In this document: piece after piece, positions 6,355-9,879 of the stretch
How the letters are laid out: each line of letters opens with the position of its first letter
How positions within the stretch are numbered: the stretch's first letter is position 1
From: JAQWRV01 sp045564915
Lineage (GTDB): Bacteria; Pseudomonadota; Alphaproteobacteria; Rhodospirillales; Rhodospirillaceae
Direction of reading: 5' to 3'
Length of the DNA: 9,879 bases
Assembly (NCBI GenBank): GCA_045564915.1
Contig: JBJLGL010000008.1
Location: forward strand, 1 to 9,879
Made by a program: the position numbers and the translations under genes
Notes under the pieces: generated by a model
The model's database searches: none
Seen by the model: only the letters and a program-made list of their open reading frames with translations
What the model was told of the DNA's origin: nothing

Positions 6355-7614
6355 ATGACCTCTGAGACAAACCTCGCTGACCTCGCCAACTTAACCATTG
6401 GCAATGCTGCTGTGCAGACGTTCCCCTACGCCTATTACAAACTCATGCGAGAGCATGATCCAGTTCATTACGACTCTCATACCGATTTATGGATGATTGC
6501 AGACTACGACTTAGCACTTGAAGTTCTGAAGAACTGGCCGGTTTTCTCCTCTGAGATCGATATGCGAACTGATGTTGGCGGCCCAGATTTAGCTGCGAGC
6601 AACGCCTTATTTGCCAAGGAAGGCTATATCGTTTCCGACGTTTTTACACAGGTAGATCCACCTCGACATACGTTCTATCGTTCCTTGATTGACAAGGCTT
6701 TTACTGGCCCAGTTGTAAGACGCATGGACGAGTACCTTATTGATCATGCCGCTGAGTTGATTGATGCTTTTATCGACAGAGGTCATTGCGATTTTAAGGA
6801 AGAATTTGCGGTACCCCTGCCACTGGGTGTAATCGCGGACCAAGTAGGTGCGCCTCGATCGGACATCCATCGCTTTCGCGTATGGACCGACGCCTTTGTC
6901 GAAACCCTAGGAATTATGCTGTCTCCTGAGCGTCGTCTGGAATGTACCAAGCATATCATTGAATACCAACACTACTTTGTAGAGCGCATCAACGAGAAAA
7001 AAGCCGATCCTCAAGAGGACATATTGTCAGGTCTGGTTGCAGCATGCCATGAGGATGGCGAACATCTCACCTACGAAGAATTGTTAGCGATCATCCAACA
7101 ATTGATGACAGCCGGTAACGAAACAACGCGCAATCACCTTGTTGCTTCAATCATGATGCTGATTGAAAGGCCTAAGCTCCAAGTTGGTCTTCGCAGGGAC
7201 CCGGCGCTTGTGAAAAAGTTTGTTGAAGAGTCCTTGCGCTTAGAAAGCCCTGTCCAGGGATTATTTCGCATTGCCAACCAAGATACGAAACTTGGCGGGT
7301 ATAAAATACCTAAAGGTGCTAAAATCTACCTGGCCTACGGCAGTGCAAATCGCGACGAACAAAAATTTCCAGCAGCAGACGAGCTTGACGTTACACGGCG
7401 CAATGCAACGCAGCACCTAGCCTTTGGTTACGGTATTCACAGGTGTATTGGACAGATGCTGGCCAGAAAAGAATTGGAGGTAGGCATATCCACGATTCTT
7501 CAGCGTCTAGATAACATAACCTTGAAACCTGGGCATTCGCCAATTGTCTATACACCAAGCTTTATTCTACGCGGCATCGAGTCCTTGCATATCACTTTCG
7601 AGAAGATCAGGTAG
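6355..7614 (+). CDS. Soluble bacterial cytochrome P450 monooxygenase
   Basis: A 419-residue class I-type P450, the normal length for a soluble bacterial CYP, with no membrane anchor. Seen motifs: the C-helix heme-contact region DPPRHTFYR (101-109), the oxygen-activating I-helix A253-G-N-E-T-T258 with the acid-alcohol pair Glu256-Thr257, the K-helix ExxR (Glu292-Arg295), and the heme loop F357-G-Y-G-I-H-R-C364-I-G with the proximal cysteine ligand. All key residues are intact. It would hydroxylate a hydrophobic substrate using O2 and electrons from a ferredoxin and reductase, neither of which is in this window. The overall pattern fits CYPs acting on steroids, terpenoids or fatty acids, but the subfamily and substrate are not determined. 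The start is fixed by an in-frame TGA at 6337-6339 and the absence of another ATG; its Shine-Dalgarno is weak (AGAG, 6343-6346). It is followed after 3 bases by the DUF2256 gene. Confidence 0.95.
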   Translation: MTSETNLADLANLTIGNAAVQTFPYAYYKLMREHDPVHYDSHTDLWMIADYDLALEVLKNWPVFSSEIDMRTDVGGPDLAASNALFAKEGYIVSDVFTQVDPPRHTFYRSLIDKAFTGPVVRRMDEYLIDHAAELIDAFIDRGHCDFKEEFAVPLPLGVIADQVGAPRSDIHRFRVWTDAFVETLGIMLSPERRLECTKHIIEYQHYFVERINEKKADPQEDILSGLVAACHEDGEHLTYEELLAIIQQLMTAGNETTRNHLVASIMMLIERPKLQVGLRRDPALVKKFVEESLRLESPVQGLFRIANQDTKLGGYKIPKGAKIYLAYGSANRDEQKFPAADELDVTRRNATQHLAFGYGIHRCIGQMLARKELEVGISTILQRLDNITLKPGHSPIVYTPSFILRGIESLHITFEKIR

Positions 7615-7617
7615 GTC

Positions 7618-7764
7618 ATGCAAAGGAAACCGTATCTCCCTTCTAAAGTTTGTGTAACGTGCAAACGCCCATTTACTTGGCGGAAGAAATGGGAAAAGGA
7701 ATGGGAGTCCGTCAAATACTGCTCTCGTCGATGCCAACGAGAGTCAAAAAAAGACGAGGACTAG
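7618..7764 (+). CDS. DUF2256 family small zinc-finger protein
   Basis: A 48-residue protein, easily missed by length cut-offs. It matches the DUF2256 pattern as I know it: KPYLPSKVCVTCKRPFTWRK (4-23), then a Trp-rich WEKEWESVKYCSRRC segment. The four cysteines Cys12-x2-Cys15 and Cys35-x3-Cys39 would bind one zinc. The C-terminal tail is basic and then acidic (RESKKDED). The family's role is unknown; members turn up as short conserved proteins in many proteobacteria. The ATG lies only 3 bases after the P450 stop, with GGTAGG-like sequence inside the end of the P450 gene serving as the ribosome site. This indicates translational coupling. Stop TAG at 7762-7764. Family recognition is strong although no search could be run. 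Confidence 0.88.
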   Translation: MQRKPYLPSKVCVTCKRPFTWRKKWEKEWESVKYCSRRCQRESKKDED

Positions 7765-7818
7765 TCGCCCTTAAGTGGGGTAACTCAGGTGTATTAATTA
7801 TGAAGATCTAGATAAAAC

Positions 7819-7824
7819 GAGAGG
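7819..7824 (+). promoter_or_regulatory. Ribosome binding site deciding the start of the SMR gene
   Basis: GAGAGG ends 8 bases before the ATG at 7833. An in-frame GTG at 7824 overlaps this motif, so it is not the start. The ATG also gives exact EmrE length and numbering. Confidence 0.75.
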
Positions 7825-7832
7825 TGACTTAC

Positions 7833-8165
7833 ATGAAGAATTGGATGTTTCTGGGGATCGCAATCGTCTCTGAAGTTGTGGCAACTTCCGCACTCAAATC
7901 TAGCGATGGTTTCTCGAAACTATTGCCATCAATTCTTGTCATCATAGGTTACGCTAGTGCGTTCTACTTTCTCTCACTAACATTGCAAACAATCAGCGTT
8001 GGAATAGCGTATGCCCTCTGGTCTGGCATAGGAATCGTTCTGATAGCGTTAGTGGGAATCTTTTTGTTTGACCAGAGACTAGATAGTGGGGCGGTAGCAG
8101 GCATGTCATTGATCGTAGCTGGTGTAGTAGTGATGAATTTATTTTCAGATTCATTGTCGCATTGA
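7833..8165 (+). CDS. Small multidrug resistance (SMR) family efflux protein, EmrE-like
   Basis: A 110-residue four-helix inner-membrane protein, the same length as E. coli EmrE, which exports cationic hydrophobic compounds in exchange for protons as an antiparallel dimer. Recalled against EmrE, the key residues fall at identical numbers: the essential proton- and drug-binding Glu14 (AIVSEVVATSALKSS), Tyr40, Tyr60, Trp63 (GIAYALWSGIGIVLI, 57-71), Gly65, Gly67, and the helix-4 dimer glycines Gly90 and Gly97. The loop FDQRLD (79-84) is also typical. It could equally be a guanidinium exporter (Gdx subtype) or a QacE-like pump; the WSG motif leans towards EmrE. It lies 68 bases after the DUF2256 gene on the same strand and converges on the SDR gene, with no obvious terminator in the 78-base gap. 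Export of a P450-related compound is possible but only inferred. Confidence 0.93.
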   Translation: MKNWMFLGIAIVSEVVATSALKSSDGFSKLLPSILVIIGYASAFYFLSLTLQTISVGIAYALWSGIGIVLIALVGIFLFDQRLDSGAVAGMSLIVAGVVVMNLFSDSLSH

Positions 8166-8243
8166 ACAGATAAATAATGATTCTATCTACAAGGATACAG
8201 CCGGTTGGACTCTCTCAGCAGGCGCGATCGTCTTGGTTTCATG

Positions 8244-9059
8244 CTATATTGCGCCTGACAAGGCATTAAAGGCAGTTCGAATAGCATCGAACTCGGCCTC
8301 GACTTCTGCGAGGTTCTCGGGATGGGTGAAGATATACGGCCAATCTCCTGCAATACCACGCAGAACTATGCGCCCCACCTCGATAGGCTCAATGTAACGC
8401 CACGCCTGCTGTCCGACTACGCCACTTCGCGCCGCAGCCAAGTCAGCACGCGCTGGCCGTTGCCGCAGGGTCGTCTCGCCGAGTGAGGTGCGAACAGCCC
8501 CTGGACAGAGGACCGAGACCCCAATACCGAATGGGGCTAATTCCTGGCGGACGACACCCGATAATCCTACAACTGCATGCTTTGCAGCCATGTACTCACT
8601 AAACTTTGGTAGAGGCACCAAGCCGCCGATAGATGAGGTGTTGACGATATGCCCCGTCCCTTTGGCTTTGAGGCGCGGAATAAAACATTGCAGACCGTGC
8701 ACGACGCCATTCAGGTTTATATTGGTCATCCATTGCCACTCGGCGAAAGGAATGTCCTCGGCAAGCCTTGACAGACCGGCGACACCGGCGTTGTTACAAA
8801 GAATGTCGATGGCACCATATGAAGCTTCTGCGTCTTCTGCGGCAGCATCCCAACTAGCGCGATCGGCAACATCGAGATTCAATGGCAGAACCGATGCCCC
8901 TTGGGCAGAAAGCTCATCAGCGACCTGGCTTACCGAGTCACCATCAATATCAGCGAGCACGACTTTCATGCCTGCTGCAACAAAGGCATCGGCCATACCA
9001 CGCCCGATGCCGCTGCCGGCACCGCTAATAAAAGCGACCCGTCCCTCATAATCAGTCAT
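8244..9059 (-). CDS. Classical SDR-family NAD(P)-dependent oxidoreductase
   Basis: A 271-residue cytoplasmic dehydrogenase or reductase. Motifs in order: nucleotide loop S12-G13-x3-G17-I-G19, VVLADID (33-39) with Asp37 after beta 2 favouring NAD(H), NLDV (61-64), N89-N-A-G92, IVNTSS with catalytic Ser143, Y156-M-A-A-K160, and PG at 186-187. The catalytic Asn-Ser-Tyr-Lys set is therefore intact (Asn114 or Asn116 in MTNINLNG). The tail GIAGDWPYIFTHPENLAEVE resembles SDRs found with P450s and acyl-CoA enzymes in lipid or steroid catabolism, but the substrate is unknown. The ATG at 9059 places beta 1 normally and has AGG about 9 bases upstream. An in-frame ATG at 9116 would add 19 residues and has no ribosome site. 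The gene looks richer in GC than its neighbours by eye. It is divergent from the DUF1330 gene. Confidence 0.93.
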   Translation of the reverse strand: MTDYEGRVAFISGAGSGIGRGMADAFVAAGMKVVLADIDGDSVSQVADELSAQGASVLPLNLDVADRASWDAAAEDAEASYGAIDILCNNAGVAGLSRLAEDIPFAEWQWMTNINLNGVVHGLQCFIPRLKAKGTGHIVNTSSIGGLVPLPKFSEYMAAKHAVVGLSGVVRQELAPFGIGVSVLCPGAVRTSLGETTLRQRPARADLAAARSGVVGQQAWRYIEPIEVGRIVLRGIAGDWPYIFTHPENLAEVEAEFDAIRTAFNALSGAI

Positions 9060-9244
9060 TTGTGTGAGCCTGGCTACCAGTTGTAGCGCTGATATTGAAG
9101 ATAGACATAACATCATGGTAGCGGAATAGGAGAGGCCTTCACAGTTAGAAAGCGAGCAAAGACTGTTAAGGGTATTTAATCTAACCTATTAATAGCGGCC
9201 CTTAAGGGGTATGGGCTTACCCCTAACTTAAGAGGAGAAGGTCA
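9060..9244. promoter_or_regulatory. Divergent intergenic region between the SDR and DUF1330 genes
   Basis: A 185-base region that should hold promoters for both genes. AT-rich TATTTAAT (9173-9180) and TATTAAT (9187-9193) could serve as -10 elements for the plus-strand gene; no convincing -35 is seen. The 3' part holds the hairpin described separately. No small ORF is supported. Confidence 0.35.
9201..9232 (+). promoter_or_regulatory. Hairpin flanked by CTTAAG copies just before the DUF1330 ribosome site
   Basis: AGGGGTA (9205-9211) and TACCCCT (9218-9224) form a perfect 7-base-pair stem with a 6-base loop. CTTAAG, itself palindromic, occurs at both edges (9201-9206 and 9227-9232). The structure ends directly against the AGGAG ribosome site (9233-9237) of the gene starting at 9245. 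It could be an operator or an mRNA 5' structure affecting translation. There is no T-tract, so it is not a standard terminator. Confidence 0.4.
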
Positions 9245-9706
9245 ATGGTTGATATACGCTTTGCTTTTTGCGTCTTGCTGGCTTTGTTTAGTACTACGAA
9301 TGCTTTTGCCGAACCTGGGCAGATTGAAGTTGCCTGTGATGAACCAGTTATCATGCTGGTGATTGTACAAATCGAAAACCCAGAACCTTTGGCGGCGTAT
9401 GGGGAGAAGCTTAATAAGCTGCCGACCTATGCTGATCAGCAAGGCTACTATCATTTCACGGTGCACACAGAGATGTTTGAGGGAGAATGGCCAGAAAACC
9501 AGGGCGTCCTCGGCGCAAAATTTCCCTGCATGGAAGCAGCGCGTGGGTTTTGGTTTTCAGATGAATACCAGGGTATCCGTGAGGTTCGTTCAGGTGCGGG
9601 AATAGTAACTGTGACCGTTCATCCCATTAATGAAACGCCGGCACATATTAACGGCGTGAGGCCCAAGCGCCTCTTTGCCCAACAGCCCACGCAAGCGAAC
9701 CCTTGA
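9245..9706 (+). CDS. Exported DUF1330 domain protein
   Basis: A 153-residue protein with a clear signal peptide (hydrophobic 6-15, cleavage likely after Ala-Phe-Ala at 20-22). The mature part is a DUF1330 domain, a dimeric alpha/beta-barrel fold: VIMLVIVQIENPEPLAAYGE (35-54) is the first strand and helix, the segment around 64-80 carries the central strands ending in EGEWPENQGVLGAKFP, and SMEAAR-type MEAARGFWFSDEYQGIREVR (95-114) is the diagnostic helix region. DUF1330 proteins are mostly cytoplasmic and of unknown function, related to the dimeric ferredoxin-like or monooxygenase fold, so an exported version is less common. Two cysteines (30 and 94) might pair in the periplasm. A strong AGGAG lies 7 bases before the ATG. 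It converges on the TlpA-like gene with a 20-base gap. Confidence 0.87.
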   Translation: MVDIRFAFCVLLALFSTTNAFAEPGQIEVACDEPVIMLVIVQIENPEPLAAYGEKLNKLPTYADQQGYYHFTVHTEMFEGEWPENQGVLGAKFPCMEAARGFWFSDEYQGIREVRSGAGIVTVTVHPINETPAHINGVRPKRLFAQQPTQANP

Positions 9707-9726
9707 AGAGTCTGAAGCCTCCGCTG

Positions 9727-9879
9727 TTATTCAAGTGCTTGCATCACTGCAGCCTTGAACTCTTCAAGTGATTTTTTGCCTTGAATGCGGGTATGCACCG
9801 CGCCTGACTGGTCAATAATGTAGGTGGTCGGCACTACTTCATTCCACGCTTGGTCAACAACACTGACAAGATAATCCGC
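9727..9879 (-). CDS. TlpA-like thioredoxin-fold protein, C-terminal fragment
   Basis: The last 50 residues and stop (TAA, complement of 9727-9729) of a gene entering from the right edge; the N-terminus and any CxxC active site lie outside the window. The segment VVPTTYIIDQSGAVHTRIQG has the conserved cis-proline loop (V-P-T-T) followed by the beta strand and turn of TlpA/ResA/DsbE-type thioredoxins. The ending SLEEFKAAVMQALE is the usual terminal helix. Such proteins are membrane-anchored or periplasmic disulfide reductases, for example in cytochrome c maturation. The exact role cannot be told from the fragment. Confidence 0.85.
   Translation of the reverse strand, partial: ADYLVSVVDQAWNEVVPTTYIIDQSGAVHTRIQGKKSLEEFKAAVMQALE
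9754..9777 (+). terminator. Candidate rho-independent terminator for the DUF1330 gene
   Basis: CTTGAA-CTC-TTCAAG (9754-9768) is a perfect 6-base-pair hairpin with a 3-base loop, followed after three bases by six Ts (9772-9777). It lies 48 bases past the DUF1330 stop, inside the 3' end of the converging TlpA-like gene. The stem is short and AT-rich, so it is weak. CTTGAA (9702-9707) and TTCAAG (9730-9735) repeat the same arms nearby and could give an alternative fold. Confidence 0.35.

Noticed and set aside
8488..9051. A 187-codon plus-strand open frame across the SDR gene
   Set aside because: Antisense to an SDR with intact catalytic motifs; the translated product is low-complexity Ala/Pro/Ser/Thr-rich, typical of a mirror frame in a GC-richer gene.

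Overview
The window reads as chromosomal sequence from a moderate-GC, Gram-negative proteobacterium. The best guess is a marine gammaproteobacterium of the heterotrophic, lipid- or hydrocarbon-using kind. This rests on gene content (exported Sel1 and FGE-like proteins, a PepSY membrane protein, DUF2256, an EmrE-type SMR pump, a soluble bacterial P450, an acetoacetate-decarboxylase-like protein and several SDRs). No rRNA, tRNA or other phylogenetic marker is present, so the taxon is inference. No insertion sequence, transposase, integrase, CRISPR array or RNA gene is visible. No gene-free stretch exceeds 300 bases; the longest is about 235 bases (5551-5785).

Layout: (1) 1-149, minus: start of an SDR-fold protein with a signal peptide, cut by the window edge. 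It is divergent from an acetoacetate-decarboxylase-family gene (276-1022, plus). (2) 1137-2492, plus: two exported proteins in tandem, a small Sel1-repeat protein and an FGE-sulfatase-fold protein that lacks the catalytic cysteines of true formylglycine-generating enzyme. (3) 2562-3674, plus: a PepSY-type four-helix membrane protein with a TTG start. It is followed by a small two-helix membrane protein (3754-3972) and an unrecognised soluble protein (4027-4737). (4) 4795-5550, minus: an NmrA-like NAD(P)-binding protein, divergent from a plus-strand run of an NTF2/SnoaL-like protein (5786-6277), a cytochrome P450 (6355-7614), a 48-residue DUF2256 zinc-finger protein (7618-7764) and an SMR efflux protein (7833-8165). 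(5) 8244-9059, minus: a classical SDR, divergent from an exported DUF1330 protein (9245-9706, plus). That gene converges on the 3' end of a TlpA-like thioredoxin-fold gene running off the window (9727-9879, minus).

How they may work together: the P450, the NTF2-like protein, the two Rossmann-fold oxidoreductases and the acetoacetate-decarboxylase-like protein are the kinds of enzymes found together in oxidative breakdown or tailoring of hydrophobic molecules such as steroids, terpenoids and fatty acid derivatives. An SMR pump sits directly downstream of the P450. No ferredoxin, ferredoxin reductase or CoA-ligase partner lies in the window, so any pathway assignment is inference. I see no clear new defence or mobile system. 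The most notable points are the P450/DUF2256 coupling, the cysteine-less exported FGE-like protein next to Sel1, the exported SDR, the altered active-site motif of the decarboxylase-like protein, and the orphan protein at 4027-4737.
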